Assembly: GCA_031271975.1 (NCBI GenBank) | Contig: JAISUR010000020.1 | Coordinates: 34,009 to 98,008, forward strand | Source of the DNA: Propionibacteriaceae bacterium | GTDB taxonomy: Bacteria > Actinomycetota > Actinomycetes > Propionibacteriales > Propionibacteriaceae | Length of the DNA stretch: 64,000 bases | Reading direction: 5' to 3' | In this document: piece after piece, positions 1-9,163 of the stretch | Numbering within the stretch: the stretch's first letter is position 1 | Layout: each line of letters opens with the position of its first letter | Notes under the pieces: generated by a model | What the model saw: only the letters and a program-made list of their open reading frames with translations | The model's database searches: none | Told to the model about the DNA's origin: nothing | Made by a program: the position numbers and the translations under genes

Positions 1-117
1 TCCCGAATGGCCCCGCGCGTGATCGGCCGCGGCCTGTACCTCAGCCGCGAAAAGAACCTGACCCGGGTGCGGCTGGCTCTGGGCATCCGGCGCGTCTGGG
101 AACGGGGCCGCGCGTGA
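1..117 (+). CDS. C-terminal end of an unidentified protein (partial)
   Basis: The frame is open from base 1 to a TGA at 115-117 and gives 38 basic residues ending in WERGRA. The gene starts upstream of the window. Its stop overlaps the GTG start of the next gene in a GTGA, the same coupling used all along this polysaccharide cluster, so it is probably the preceding cluster gene (a glycosyltransferase or transferase). No domain can be named from this tail alone. Confidence 0.55.
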   Translation, partial: SRMAPRVIGRGLYLSREKNLTRVRLALGIRRVWERGRA

Positions 118-1064
118 TCAACTACTCCATCATCATCGGCGCCTATAACGAGGCGGATTGGATCGGCCCGCTGCTGGATTCGATTCCGCGCCGCGACGAC
201 GTCGAGGTGCTGTTGGTCGACGACCATTCCGACCCGGAACAGACGGCGGCCATGCGGCGGCGGCTAGCGGAACGGCGCTTCCCATACGCCAGCTACTTGG
301 CCAATACCGGGAAGCAAGGCCTGGGCACCACCCGCAACGTCGGCATTGCGGCGGCGCAAGGCAAATGGCTGGTTTTCGCCGACGCGGACGACAGTTTCAC
401 CCCCGCCTTCGCGGCGGCTCTGGACAGGTACGCCGAGTCGTCGGCCGACCAGGTGCTGTTTCTGCCCCAGACGGCTCCGAACCCATGGGGGGCGTCGCGA
501 ACCTTGGCTTCGGAACGCCTCTTCGAGGCTGGTGACGCCGCCGTGGCCGGCTACCGGATCGCTTCGGCCGCTTCCCGCTTCGTCAAACGCGAACTGGTGG
601 AACGTCGCGGCATCCGCTTTTCGGAGGTCCCCATCGGAGAGGACACCATGTTCTCCGTGCAGGTGATGGTCAATGCCACCGACGTCCGGCTGGACCACAC
701 CCCCATCTACACGATTGCGATCCGGGAGGGGTCGCTTTATCACCGGCGCCGCACGATGCCGCAGTTGCTGGCAACCGTCGACCTGCAACTCGCCAAGGCT
801 CGCTATCTGCGCGAACACGTGTTCGACCGGGCTCTGTTGCGAAAAGCGCTGCCCAGCAAAGGCCGGCACCTGCGGATGGGGCTGGTGTGGCACGGTCCCG
901 GGGGGCTGTTCCGGGTGTGGCTGCGCTATCTGGGCCACGGCCTCCCGCTATCCAAGCAGAACCCCGGCGAGACCCTGCGGAACATCGTCGAAACGCTGCG
1001 CCTGGCTGTAGTTGAGCGTGACGGCTACCTCCCGCTCCAAGTACCGCGGAAGACCGCCCCATGA
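114..1064 (+). CDS. Family 2 glycosyltransferase (first of three paralogues)
   Basis: A 316-residue GT-A fold glycosyltransferase, expected to move a sugar from a nucleotide-sugar donor to a growing surface glycan at the cytoplasmic face. The N-terminus has the GT2 strand SIIIGAYNEADW, then LLVDDHSD near residues 34-40 and the DXD-type metal/donor motif FADADD near 89-93; GEDTMFS near 180 fits the acceptor-side ED motif. The GTG start at 114 overlaps the upstream stop and its own stop overlaps the next ATG, so it is translationally coupled on both sides. It is clearly homologous to the next two genes along its whole length (SIPRRDDVEV, WHGP, GHGLPLS). Donor and acceptor cannot be predicted. 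Confidence 0.9.
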   Translation: MINYSIIIGAYNEADWIGPLLDSIPRRDDVEVLLVDDHSDPEQTAAMRRRLAERRFPYASYLANTGKQGLGTTRNVGIAAAQGKWLVFADADDSFTPAFAAALDRYAESSADQVLFLPQTAPNPWGASRTLASERLFEAGDAAVAGYRIASAASRFVKRELVERRGIRFSEVPIGEDTMFSVQVMVNATDVRLDHTPIYTIAIREGSLYHRRRTMPQLLATVDLQLAKARYLREHVFDRALLRKALPSKGRHLRMGLVWHGPGGLFRVWLRYLGHGLPLSKQNPGETLRNIVETLRLAVVERDGYLPLQVPRKTAP

Positions 1065-1990
1065 CTACCACGACGCCCGCCTACTCCATCATCGTTCCCG
1101 TCCACAACTCGTCCGCGCACATCGCGCCCCTGCTGGATTCCATCCCGCGCCGCGACGACGTGGAGGTCATCTTGGTCGATGACCGCAGCACCCCCGAAGA
1201 GGCAGCCGAAACCTGGGCACTGGCTCAGAGTCGGGCGTTTCCCCACCTGGTGACTTTGACCAACGTGCGCACACCGGGGCCCGGCGGGGCTCGCAATACG
1301 GCGTTGGAGGCGGCCCGGGGCCGCTGGATCGTGTTCGCGGATTCCGATGATGCCTTCACGGACCAGTTCGGCCCGGCCCTGGACCGCTACGCGGCAGCTG
1401 ACACCGACCTCGTCGTGTTCCGCCCCAAGACCACCCCCGGGGGAGTCCGCACCACTGCGATGGAGGTGCTCTTCGATGCCGGGGACTTGGACATCTACAC
1501 CGCGCGGCACCAAGAACTGTGGGCGCGGTTCGTCCGGCGCGAGTTGATCGCGCTCCATGGCCTGCGGTTGAACGAGGACTGCTTGGTCATGGACGACGTG
1601 CTGTTCTCGTTGGATGCGGTGAAGTGGGCACGCTCCGCCGTCCAGGACGCGAACGCCATCTACCAGGTGTCCGAGCGAGTCGGTTCGCTCACTGCCCGAC
1701 TGCTCAGCGTGGAAGAGTTACTTCAGATCGCGCGGGTCCGGGTCGCCCAGGCCGCGTTTCTGCGCGATTGGCTGCCCGCGGACAGACTGCCCGAAGCCCT
1801 GCCCACCTGCGGCCAGTTGCTGTTGAAGTCGCTCGTGTGGCACGGCCCGAAAGCCGTGGCGGCGATCGCCAAAGAACTGCGCGGACATCAGGTGCCGTTG
1901 ACACGCCACGCGAATCCGCTCACTTGGCTGGGCAAGGCGGCGAAGGTCGTCCGAACGGCTCCGGCGGTACGCCGCGGGGGGAGTCGGTGA
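1061..1990 (+). CDS. Family 2 glycosyltransferase (second of three paralogues)
   Basis: A 309-residue GT2 enzyme, paralogous to both neighbours. It shows SIIVPVHNSS at the N-terminus, ILVDDRS near residue 40 and VFADSDDAF as the DXD region. The ATG at 1061 overlaps the previous stop (ATGA), and its TGA overlaps the next ATG (TGATG). SIPRRDDVEV is identical to the first paralogue, so the array probably arose by tandem duplication followed by specialisation for different linkages in one repeat unit. No membrane anchor is seen; it probably acts at the inner face of the membrane. Confidence 0.9.
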   Translation: MTTTTPAYSIIVPVHNSSAHIAPLLDSIPRRDDVEVILVDDRSTPEEAAETWALAQSRAFPHLVTLTNVRTPGPGGARNTALEAARGRWIVFADSDDAFTDQFGPALDRYAAADTDLVVFRPKTTPGGVRTTAMEVLFDAGDLDIYTARHQELWARFVRRELIALHGLRLNEDCLVMDDVLFSLDAVKWARSAVQDANAIYQVSERVGSLTARLLSVEELLQIARVRVAQAAFLRDWLPADRLPEALPTCGQLLLKSLVWHGPKAVAAIAKELRGHQVPLTRHANPLTWLGKAAKVVRTAPAVRRGGSR

Positions 1991-2925
1991 TGGAACAGTT
2001 GGCATATTCGCTGATCATCCCGGTGCACAACTCGGCCGGCTATGTGAACACGTTGTTCGAGTCAATTCCGCACCGCGCCGACCTTGAAGTGATCGTGGTG
2101 GACGACCGCAGTGAGCCAGAACAAGCTGCCCGGACCCGCGAATTGCTCGACGCGCAGGCTTTCCCACACTCCCGTTTCTTGCAGAATCTGCGCGGGCCCG
2201 GAGCCGGGGGAGCCCGCAATACCGGCATGGATCACGCCCGCGGCAGGTGGCTGGTGTTCGCCGACAGTGACGACAGCTTCACCGCCGAGTTCGACGCCGC
2301 CTTGACCCGCTGGGCCGACACGGCCTGCGACATTGTCCTGTTCCGGCCGTATGCCGCCGCCGACCAAGCCAGCCAAGACGCGATTACTTACTTGCTTCCG
2401 GTATTCGACTCGGGGGACGCCTTCGCCTACGGTTTGCTTTCCCACCATGTCTTGTGGCGGTTTGTGAGGCGCGACTTAGTGGAGTTGGGCGCCATCCGGT
2501 GTACGGAAAGCAGCGTTGGAAACGACACCTGGTTCGCCTTGAGCGCAGTTTCCGCCGCAACTACTTTGCGTCAGGACCCGACGCCGATCTACCGGCACCA
2601 GATCCGCAAAGGCTCGCTGACTCAACACGCGCATTCCTTCGGCGAGTTGGCGGCAAGGGCCGACATCCAAGTGGCGGCGGCAAAGCTGATTCGCCATGCC
2701 GCACCGAAAGAGCTCTGGCGGGTGGCCCTTCCCACAAAGGACTGGCTTCTCGTGCGGGCGTTGGCGTGGTGCGGGCCACTGGGCTATCTGCGGCTGGCGG
2801 CGCGGCTGGCCGGCCACGGCCTCCCCTATTCGCGTGCCGCCCGGAACCCGATCCTGCTGGCTTGGAACACGCTGCGCCGAGCCGCGATCGTGGCCAGACG
2901 CACCGGGTGGAGCGGCCATGGCTGA
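1990..2925 (+). CDS. Family 2 glycosyltransferase (third of three paralogues)
   Basis: A 311-residue GT2 enzyme starting at ATG 1990, inside the TGATG junction with the preceding gene. The reading frame is open further upstream, but that stretch is the shadow of the second paralogue, so the coupled ATG is the better start. Motifs are SLIIPVHNS, VIVVDDRSE and VFADSDDSF, and the C-terminal WCGPLGYLRL / GHGLPYSR parallels WHGP...GHGLPLS in the first copy. Its last codons overlap the start of the polymerase gene by 8 bases. It probably adds one residue of the same oligosaccharide repeat as its paralogues. Confidence 0.9.
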   Translation: MEQLAYSLIIPVHNSAGYVNTLFESIPHRADLEVIVVDDRSEPEQAARTRELLDAQAFPHSRFLQNLRGPGAGGARNTGMDHARGRWLVFADSDDSFTAEFDAALTRWADTACDIVLFRPYAAADQASQDAITYLLPVFDSGDAFAYGLLSHHVLWRFVRRDLVELGAIRCTESSVGNDTWFALSAVSAATTLRQDPTPIYRHQIRKGSLTQHAHSFGELAARADIQVAAAKLIRHAAPKELWRVALPTKDWLLVRALAWCGPLGYLRLAARLAGHGLPYSRAARNPILLAWNTLRRAAIVARRTGWSGHG

Positions 2926-4147
2926 ATCGACGCTCGTCCAAGCCCAGCCCACTCTCGCGCGATGGACTCCAGAAACGCTGCTGGTGGCAGCCTTCTGGCT
3001 GTACTTGACGCTGCCATCCATGGTCGGCTGCCTGGCGTATGGATCCCGGGTGGATCCGAGCTTGTCCGGAAGCCACCTGCCGGTAAGCGGGCCTTTGGTG
3101 GCCATCTTCGAGTGGCTGACATTGGGACTGCTGTTGGCCGCCTGCCTGCTGGCCATCTTGCGCCCCGCGGGGACGCGGCAGCGGGTCAACCCCGGAGCGT
3201 GGGTTGCCGTAGGCACTCCGGTCTTCGCGGTGGTTGTGGCCACAATCCAAGGGCGCGGCGCGCCACTGTCGCAAGCCGTGATCCTGGTGCTGGCCGTTGC
3301 TTGCGTCTTCTTGAATCCGACCCGCCAACTCCTGCGGGCGGTCGGAGTTTCAGTGGTCACCACGGCAGCGGTCTCGCTCCTGATGGGATTCCAAGGGTCC
3401 GGGATGGTGTCTGGTTGGAACTCGGAAACCAAACCCATCCTGTTCGGAAACGTGTTGGCGGGGCCATTCCCTTTCGGCAACAGCTTGGGCATGGCTTTGG
3501 CCCTCGGCGTTCCGTTGGTGCTGGTGTTGCGGCGGCGCTGGCTGCGCTGGACCGGCCTGGCCGCCGTCGCGCTGGCGATCACATGGTCTGCTTCCCGCAC
3601 CGCGATGATTGCCGCCGCGGCGGGGCTGCTGGCTTACGCCCTGGCCCGGCGAGTCCCCATGTCCTGGAAGACGATGACCTTCTGGTGCGGCGCGGTCTTC
3701 GCCGCCGCGGCCACGGTCCCTTTCCTGGGCTGGTCGCCGGAGACGTTCTCCAACCGGGGCAGCATCTGGCGCAGATCGGTGCAAGCTCTGCAGGACTTTT
3801 GGTTTCTCGGGATGCCCGCCGGGGCATCGCCTGTGCCGGGCGAAGTCGGGCACGGGCAATGGTCCTTGGTGCCGCACAGCACTTTTCTGGCGGCGGTGGC
3901 CGACGGCGGCATCGTGCAGGCACTCCTGGTCGTGGTGTTGTTCCTTTGCAGCGTCGCGGCTTTCACGCGCACCGACTATCCCGCGGTTGGCTTCGCAGTG
4001 GGAATGGCGATGGCCGTCAACTCGACGACTGAGAACATCCTTCCCTTCCCGCCGGCGATGAAGACCGGCACCGTGGTCTTGCTGCTGCTGATCATGGCGG
4101 CCAGTTGGCATCCGCATCCGCACCGGCAGCCAGAGGATGCCACCTGA
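2918..4147 (+). CDS. O-antigen polymerase/ligase-like multipass membrane protein (Wzy/WaaL type)
   Basis: A 409-residue, strongly hydrophobic protein with roughly ten to twelve predicted membrane segments and a longer extracytoplasmic loop in the second half (SPETFSNRGSIWRRSVQALQ and following), as in O-antigen ligase/polymerase proteins. A Wzy would polymerise undecaprenyl-linked repeat units at the outer face of the membrane. Family members share little sequence, so the call rests on topology, the Arg-rich loop and position between glycosyltransferases and a flippase. ATG 2918 sits 8 bases inside the upstream gene; the stop forms a TGATG junction with the flippase gene. Confidence 0.72.
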   Translation: MAESTLVQAQPTLARWTPETLLVAAFWLYLTLPSMVGCLAYGSRVDPSLSGSHLPVSGPLVAIFEWLTLGLLLAACLLAILRPAGTRQRVNPGAWVAVGTPVFAVVVATIQGRGAPLSQAVILVLAVACVFLNPTRQLLRAVGVSVVTTAAVSLLMGFQGSGMVSGWNSETKPILFGNVLAGPFPFGNSLGMALALGVPLVLVLRRRWLRWTGLAAVALAITWSASRTAMIAAAAGLLAYALARRVPMSWKTMTFWCGAVFAAAATVPFLGWSPETFSNRGSIWRRSVQALQDFWFLGMPAGASPVPGEVGHGQWSLVPHSTFLAAVADGGIVQALLVVVLFLCSVAAFTRTDYPAVGFAVGMAMAVNSTTENILPFPPAMKTGTVVLLLLIMAASWHPHPHRQPEDAT

Positions 4148-5595
4148 TGCGCGAGTTGTTCTTGCGGGGGTTCTTGCATACGGCCGTGGGCAAGTACTCA
4201 CGGTTCGCAATCACCTTGCTCGTCGCCGCCATTTTGTCCCGCCTGCTGACGCCAATGGACTACGGCACGGTTGCGCTGGTCAGTGTGATCGCCGCGTTCG
4301 CCGACGTGTTGGTGGATGCCGGGCTGGGACCGGCGGTCATCCAGAACAAGACCCTCGACGCGGACGACAACACGGCCATCTTCTGGTTCTCCGCCGCGCT
4401 TTCCGCGGTTGTCGCCCTGGTGTTCGGGGCGTGCGGCTGGCTGCTGGAGCTCTTCTATGGTGGAGCCGTCTATCGCGAGGTCACCTGGCTGCTCGCCGGG
4501 TCCGTATTCACGTATGGGCTGTCGATCGTGCCACGGGCGCTGCTGACGAAGGAGAAGAACTTCCGGGACGTCAACCTCATCTTGGTGGCGGGCTCGTTTG
4601 CGGGCGGTGCCGTCGGCGTGACCACTGCGCTGCTTGGAGTGGGCGTCTTCGCGCTTCCGCTGCAGTCGATCACCAGCGGCTTGGTCTCGCTGGGGCTCTA
4701 TTTCGCCCGCTCGCCGCTGCGGGTGCGACGGCTTTGGTCGCTGGGCGCCGTGCGGAAGGTGTGGGGCTTCGCAAGCTGGCAATGGGCTTTCTCGCTGGTG
4801 AACTACTTCACGCGGAATCTGGATTCGCTGCTTGTTGGCAAGCTCTTGGGGCCCACCGCGTTGGGGCACTACAACAAGTCCTACAACCTGATGATGCAGC
4901 CAAATCAACTGCTGATGGGGGTGATCCTCCCGGTCATGCACCCAATCCTGTCCGACTACCAGAACGACGTCGCAACGGTGCGCCGCGCCTTTCTGCGGAT
5001 CGTCCGCGTGCTGGGGTTGGTCGGCCTGCCGCTGTCTGTGTTCTGCGCGCTCAGCTCTCGGGAGATCATTTTCAGCCTCTACGGCGACCAATGGGGAGAC
5101 GCCGTTTTCCCCTTCTCCGTGCTGGCTTGGTCGATCTGGGCGCAGATGACGCTGTCCCCGGCCGGGGCGGTCTACATGGCGCGCGGCCGGACCAGGGCGT
5201 TCTTCCTGGTCGGCTTGGGGTCGGGAGCGTTCATCATCGCGATGTTGTGCGTCGGCTTGGCCTGGGGCGGAATCGACCAGGTGGCGATTGCGCTGACAAT
5301 CGCTTTTACCGCGCAGTGGCCGGTGCTGTACGCCGTCATGGCCCACCTCGTGCTCGAATCCACCTTGCGCGAAATAGTGCGGCAGTTGTGCCGGCCGGCG
5401 CTCGTGGCACTGATATCCGCCATGCCGCTGCTGGCCCTGAACTGGTTGCTGCCCGACTGGAACGTCTTCGCCTGCCTGGGGATCAAATTGGCCACCTGGG
5501 GATTGTTCTACCTGGCTGGCGCGGTTTTGCTGCGGGAGCATCGGGTGATCCTCGATCTGCTGCGCAAACCTGGCCCGGATAGGATTGCGCCATGA
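4147..5595 (+). CDS. Polysaccharide flippase, MOP superfamily (Wzx/WzxC type)
   Basis: A 482-residue protein with about twelve to fourteen hydrophobic segments and the typical flippase N-terminus: HTAVGKYSRF, then LLVAAILSRLLTPMDYG and LGPAVIQNKTLD. WzxC-like exporters move undecaprenyl-diphosphate-linked oligosaccharides from the inner to the outer leaflet. The start ATG lies in the TGATG junction with the polymerase gene; the stop overlaps the ATG of the methyltransferase gene (ATGA). With the polymerase and the Wzz/BY-kinase downstream it completes a Wzx/Wzy-type assembly set. Confidence 0.88.
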   Translation: MRELFLRGFLHTAVGKYSRFAITLLVAAILSRLLTPMDYGTVALVSVIAAFADVLVDAGLGPAVIQNKTLDADDNTAIFWFSAALSAVVALVFGACGWLLELFYGGAVYREVTWLLAGSVFTYGLSIVPRALLTKEKNFRDVNLILVAGSFAGGAVGVTTALLGVGVFALPLQSITSGLVSLGLYFARSPLRVRRLWSLGAVRKVWGFASWQWAFSLVNYFTRNLDSLLVGKLLGPTALGHYNKSYNLMMQPNQLLMGVILPVMHPILSDYQNDVATVRRAFLRIVRVLGLVGLPLSVFCALSSREIIFSLYGDQWGDAVFPFSVLAWSIWAQMTLSPAGAVYMARGRTRAFFLVGLGSGAFIIAMLCVGLAWGGIDQVAIALTIAFTAQWPVLYAVMAHLVLESTLREIVRQLCRPALVALISAMPLLALNWLLPDWNVFACLGIKLATWGLFYLAGAVLLREHRVILDLLRKPGPDRIAP

Positions 5596-6437
5596 CTGCC
5601 CCACACCGCGTCAAGCAGGCGTTGCCGGGGTTGGCAAGAGCCCTAGCCAAAGCCCGGAAGACCAGCCGCGCGGCGAAAGTGAAACTCTGGGTGGCCAGCG
5701 ACCCGCTGGTGCGCAAGTTCCGCGCCGCAGCTCAGGGCCGCCAGGATCTGGTGCACTGCCCGGTTTGCGACTCCACCTTCCGCCGTTTTGCCCCCGCTGG
5801 CGATCCCGTCCGCGGCCAGGCGCAATGCTGGAATTGCGGCGCGCGGGAACGCCACCGGCTGCTGTGGCGCTACCTGCAGGACCGCACCGACCTGTTCGAC
5901 TCGTGCCCCAAACGCGTGCTGCACCTCGCTCCCGAACAGGCTCTGGCCCGGCGTCTCGGCGACAAGGTGGCCCTCGATTACGTTACCGGCGACTTGTGCC
6001 CCGAGAATCCGTCCTACGCCGGCCTGAACGCCTTGCGCGTCGACGTCACCAAGATGCCTTTCGACGATGGCTCGTTCGACGTGATCCTGTGCAACCACCT
6101 GCTGGAGCATGTGCCCGACGACGCGACCGCGATGCGCGAGCTGTTCCGGGTGTTGCGGCCGGGCGGTTGGGCGATCCTGCAAGTGCCGATCGACTACGCC
6201 AATCCGGCGACGATCGAAGACCCGTCGGTCACTGACCCCGCCCAACGTGACCTGGTCTTCGGACAGCGCGACCATGTGCGTTGGTACGGTCGCGACTACC
6301 CGGATCGGCTGCGGGCGGCCGGATTCGACGTCACCGAGGATGACTATGCCCGCAACTTGCCGCCCGAGTTGCTGCGCCTGGAGCGGCTGCCGCGCTCTGA
6401 GTTGATCTACTTCTGTGCCAAGCCGAGGCAGCAGTGA
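5592..6437 (+). CDS. SAM-dependent methyltransferase with N-terminal zinc-ribbon-like motif
   Basis: A 281-residue class I methyltransferase. The N-terminal third has two Cys pairs (C56-PV-C59 and C79-WN-C82) that look like a small zinc site. Next come the SAM-fold segments: VLHLAPEQ (motif I region), LRVDVTKMPFDDGSFDVILCNHLLEHV (given here in outline, motifs II-III) and FRVLRPGGWAILQVP. Similar proteins often accompany polysaccharide clusters, where they may methylate sugars or glycan ends; the substrate here is unknown. It is coupled by ATGA overlaps to the flippase upstream and, through a GTGA, to the glycosyltransferase downstream. Confidence 0.82.
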   Translation: MTAPHRVKQALPGLARALAKARKTSRAAKVKLWVASDPLVRKFRAAAQGRQDLVHCPVCDSTFRRFAPAGDPVRGQAQCWNCGARERHRLLWRYLQDRTDLFDSCPKRVLHLAPEQALARRLGDKVALDYVTGDLCPENPSYAGLNALRVDVTKMPFDDGSFDVILCNHLLEHVPDDATAMRELFRVLRPGGWAILQVPIDYANPATIEDPSVTDPAQRDLVFGQRDHVRWYGRDYPDRLRAAGFDVTEDDYARNLPPELLRLERLPRSELIYFCAKPRQQ

Positions 6438-7282
6438 ACCGCTTGCGACGTTGGACGTCGCGGGCGCGCAACGCGTGGCGCTACGCGCGGTTGGCTGTTT
6501 GGAACCGCATTTCGTGGCGCTCGGTGCTGGGCGACGGCCCGGTGGTGTCGCTCACGACCTATGGCCCGCGGCGGCGCACGGCCTATCGCGCAATCGAATC
6601 CATCGGCCTGGGCATGCTGCGCCCGAGCCGCTTGGTGCTGGTGCTGACCGAGGCGGACGCGTCCGAAATTCCACCGAGCTTGCGCCGGCTGGAGCGGCGC
6701 GGCTTGGAGATCCTGCGGGTGCCGGAAGACTTGGGCCCGCACAAGAAGTACTACCCGCTCGTCACCGCCGATCCGCCGCCACCTGCCGTGGTCACCGCCG
6801 ACGACGACATCTATTACGAACGCAGTTGGCTGGCCCTGCTGGCCCGCGCCGCCCAGGACAACCCGGACATCGTGCACTGCCACCGAGCGTGGTTCATCGG
6901 TCTCGACGAAGACGGCATGACTGCGTACATCACTTGGCAACCGGCTCCTGGCGGTGTGGCCAGCCATCGGCTCCTCATCACCGGCGGGGCTGGCGCCCTA
7001 TATACCCAGGCGGCGATAACGGCATTGCGGGAAGCGGGCGACGGCTTCAAACTGGTGGCGCCGCGCACCGACGACATCTGGATCAGCCACACGCTCTTCC
7101 GGGCCGGCATCCGGGCCGCGCGGCTGCGTACGCCTTTCCGCCACGTGCCGCTGCAGGCCAGCCGCTTGGATCCGGCCGCGCTTGCGCGCGAGAACCGCCT
7201 CGGGGGCGGCAACGACCGCACGTTGGCGGCTCTGTACACGCCCGCCGACATCGCGGCCTTGCGGACCGAGCCTGACATATAG
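6434..7282 (+). CDS. Putative glycosyltransferase (DXD-containing, polysaccharide cluster)
   Basis: A 282-residue protein starting at GTG 6434, overlapping the methyltransferase stop. VVSLTTYGPR at residues 37-46 and VVTADDDIYYE around 119-129 resemble the nucleotide-binding strand and metal-binding Asp cluster of GT-A enzymes such as those found in exopolysaccharide clusters. The C-terminal part has DDIWISH, a pattern seen in related capsular transferases. It is the last gene of the coupled run: 95 non-coding bases follow before the Wzz/BY-kinase gene. Sugar specificity is unknown. Confidence 0.75.
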   Translation: MNRLRRWTSRARNAWRYARLAVWNRISWRSVLGDGPVVSLTTYGPRRRTAYRAIESIGLGMLRPSRLVLVLTEADASEIPPSLRRLERRGLEILRVPEDLGPHKKYYPLVTADPPPPAVVTADDDIYYERSWLALLARAAQDNPDIVHCHRAWFIGLDEDGMTAYITWQPAPGGVASHRLLITGGAGALYTQAAITALREAGDGFKLVAPRTDDIWISHTLFRAGIRAARLRTPFRHVPLQASRLDPAALARENRLGGGNDRTLAALYTPADIAALRTEPDI

Positions 7283-7377
7283 CCTGGCGACCGGGATGAC
7301 GTGGTTGGGGGGTGCTGCGTCCAATTCGGTGCCGCGTACCGTTAGAGTAGCTGTAACGGCAAACAGGCGGAGTAGCT

Positions 7378-8742
7378 GTGGAAATCATCGATTACCTTCG
7401 GGCGGTGCGGCGTTTCTGGCTGAGTTGCCTCATCACAGTGGCGGCCGCCGTCGGGGTCGGAGTCCTGCTGCTGGCCGTGCTTCCCAAGAGTTTCACCGCC
7501 GAGACCCGCGTCTTCTTGACCGTGGTGGTCGGCAATTCGGGCTCTGACTTGGCTTCGGGCACGAACTACGCGCAAAACCAAGTGGACTCGTTCGCCGAGG
7601 TGGCGGTCTCGCCGTTGGTGTTGGATCCGGCGATTTCCAAGCTTGGTCTGCAGACCACCGCCGACGAGTTGGCCTCGCACATCGGCGTGCAGGTGCGAGA
7701 CGGGACCTCTGTGATGGTGCTGTCCGCGACTGACGCCAAGGCGGAGTTGGCAGCCGACATCGCCAACGCGGTGAGCGATGCACTCGTCGCCGCCGTCGAC
7801 CAACTCTCACCCGTGTCCTCGGACGATGAGAAGCTGGTTTGGGCCACTGTCATCACTCGCGCCACGGTGCCACAATCCACCTCGTTTCCACCCACGCGCA
7901 ACACGTTGCTGCTCGCCGCTCTGGCAGGCGTGTTGTTGGCCCTGATCCAGGCGGTCATCCGCCATCGGCGCAACAGGCACATAGTCGCCGACGAAGATGT
8001 GGCGAAAGTCACCGACGTGCCGGTCGTCGCACACATCGGCGAGGACGAGGAACTGTCCCGTCCGGGCGCTGACAAGCTGGCGCTCGCCGCGCACACCGGA
8101 GAGGACTACCGCCGCCTGCGCACCAACGTTTCCTTCCTCGGCTCCCACGACGGGGCGGGCAAGGCCTTCGTGGTCACTTCGGCTGTGCCGTCGGAGGGCA
8201 AGACCACCGTCTCGCTGAACTTGGCACGGGTGCTCGCCCAAGCCGGCGAGCGGGTGCTCTTGGTGGACGCCGATCTGCGGAATCCGACCATCGGGTCGCT
8301 GCTGGATCTGCACGGCTCGGTGGGTCTGACTGACGTCTTGGTGGGCCGCGCCCAATCCGGCTCGGCCTTGGTGGATACCGGCATTGCGGGGCTACATGCT
8401 GTCTTGGCCGGAGAGATCCCCCCAAACCCCTCAGAGTTGCTCGCCTCGCCGCGGATGCGCGAGTTCTTGGCGGAAGCCACCTCGCGTTTTTCGTACGTCA
8501 TCATCGACTCCCCGCCGCTGCTGCCGGTCACCGATGCCGCCGTCATAGCCCACGAAGCGGACGGAGCACTCATGGTGACAAGCACCCAAGGCACCACCAT
8601 GCCGCAACTGGCCGAGGCCCTGGAAGCCCTGCGAATAGCCAACGGCGCAGCCCTCGGCATCGTGTTGAACAAGCTGCGCCGCGACCCCAAGCGCTACGGC
8701 CGCTACGGCTACGGCTATTACCACGGCCACGCGAAGACGTAG
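7378..8742 (+). CDS. Polysaccharide co-polymerase / BY-type tyrosine autokinase fusion (Wzz-Wzc type)
   Basis: A 454-residue single polypeptide. The N-terminus is a Wzz domain: a membrane segment near residues 17-34, an extracytoplasmic stretch to about 178, and a second membrane segment near 180-197. A cytoplasmic BY-kinase follows with Walker A (SEGKTTVSLN, near 272), Walker A' (LLVDADLRNP) and Walker B (VIIDSPPLLP). The C-terminal tail has five tyrosines in RYGRYGYGYYHG, the autophosphorylation cluster. Such proteins set chain length and coordinate Wzy-dependent polymerisation. The GTG start follows a GGCGGAG-type ribosome site 6-7 bases upstream. In many Gram-positives the two domains are separate proteins; here they are fused as in proteobacterial Wzc. 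Confidence 0.9.
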   Translation: MEIIDYLRAVRRFWLSCLITVAAAVGVGVLLLAVLPKSFTAETRVFLTVVVGNSGSDLASGTNYAQNQVDSFAEVAVSPLVLDPAISKLGLQTTADELASHIGVQVRDGTSVMVLSATDAKAELAADIANAVSDALVAAVDQLSPVSSDDEKLVWATVITRATVPQSTSFPPTRNTLLLAALAGVLLALIQAVIRHRRNRHIVADEDVAKVTDVPVVAHIGEDEELSRPGADKLALAAHTGEDYRRLRTNVSFLGSHDGAGKAFVVTSAVPSEGKTTVSLNLARVLAQAGERVLLVDADLRNPTIGSLLDLHGSVGLTDVLVGRAQSGSALVDTGIAGLHAVLAGEIPPNPSELLASPRMREFLAEATSRFSYVIIDSPPLLPVTDAAVIAHEADGALMVTSTQGTTMPQLAEALEALRIANGAALGIVLNKLRRDPKRYGRYGYGYYHGHAKT

Positions 8743-8749
8743 CCTTCCC

Positions 8750-9072
8750 CCCGTCATGCCGGACTCGTTCCGGCACTCCCATCCCGTCATGCCGGACTCG
8801 TTCCGGCATCTTGGGACGTAGTCCCATGCGCGCCGCAGGCGTGCCCCTGGCAGGGCACACGCACTCCCCCGTCATGCCGGACTCGTTCCGGCATCCTGGG
8901 ACGCCAGTCCCATGCACGCCGCAGGCGTGCCCTTGGCAGGGCACACGGACTACGTCCGAGATCCCGGAACACCACCCCACAAAGTTCTTCGATACTTTGC
9001 GGGGACCCCGGAACAAGTCCGGGATGACAAGGTGGGGGTGTCGGGATGACGCGGTGGGGGTCGGGGATGACA
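8750..9072 (+). repeat. Mosaic palindromic extragenic repeat block 1
   Basis: No gene is seen. The block is a string of hairpin modules: TCATGCCGGACTCGTTCCGGCAT-type stems (at about 8754, 8786 and 8871), TGGGAC...GTCCCA stems, a GCCGCAGGCGTGCCC / GGGCAC module, and an AAGTTCTTCGATACTTTGC module ending in CCCGGAACAAGTCCGGGATGAC. The same modules recur, in reverse order and orientation, at 12655-12970, and in shorter form at 19495-19645. This identifies an interspersed repeat family, not a terminator of a single gene. No transposase is present, so any movement would be in trans or by recombination. Confidence 0.85.
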
Positions 9073-9114
9073 AGGTCAAAGGGCACTGCGGGCGCGCAGC
9101 GCTCTCAAATTGAA

Positions 9115-9143
9115 GTCGGGGCGCCCCAAGCGGACGCCCCGAC
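9115..9143 (-). terminator. Possible terminator hairpin
   Basis: A perfect 9-bp inverted repeat (GTCGGGGCG at 9115-9123 and CGCCCCGAC at 9135-9143) with an 11-base loop. Read on the minus strand it lies just beyond the stop of the surface-protein fragment and is followed by TTCAATTT, a weak T-rich tract. It could be the surviving terminator of that degraded gene. Confidence 0.45.
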
Positions 9144-9163
9144 CCTACAACACCCCAAAACGC

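Noticed and set aside
1519..1989. A 157-residue N-terminal extension of the third GT2 enzyme
   Set aside because: It overlaps the second GT2 gene in another frame, and ATG 1990 in the TGATG junction gives the normal family start.
8750..9072. Possible CRISPR array
   Set aside because: The repeated units are palindromic hairpins of differing types without regular spacing or unique spacers, and there are no cas genes.
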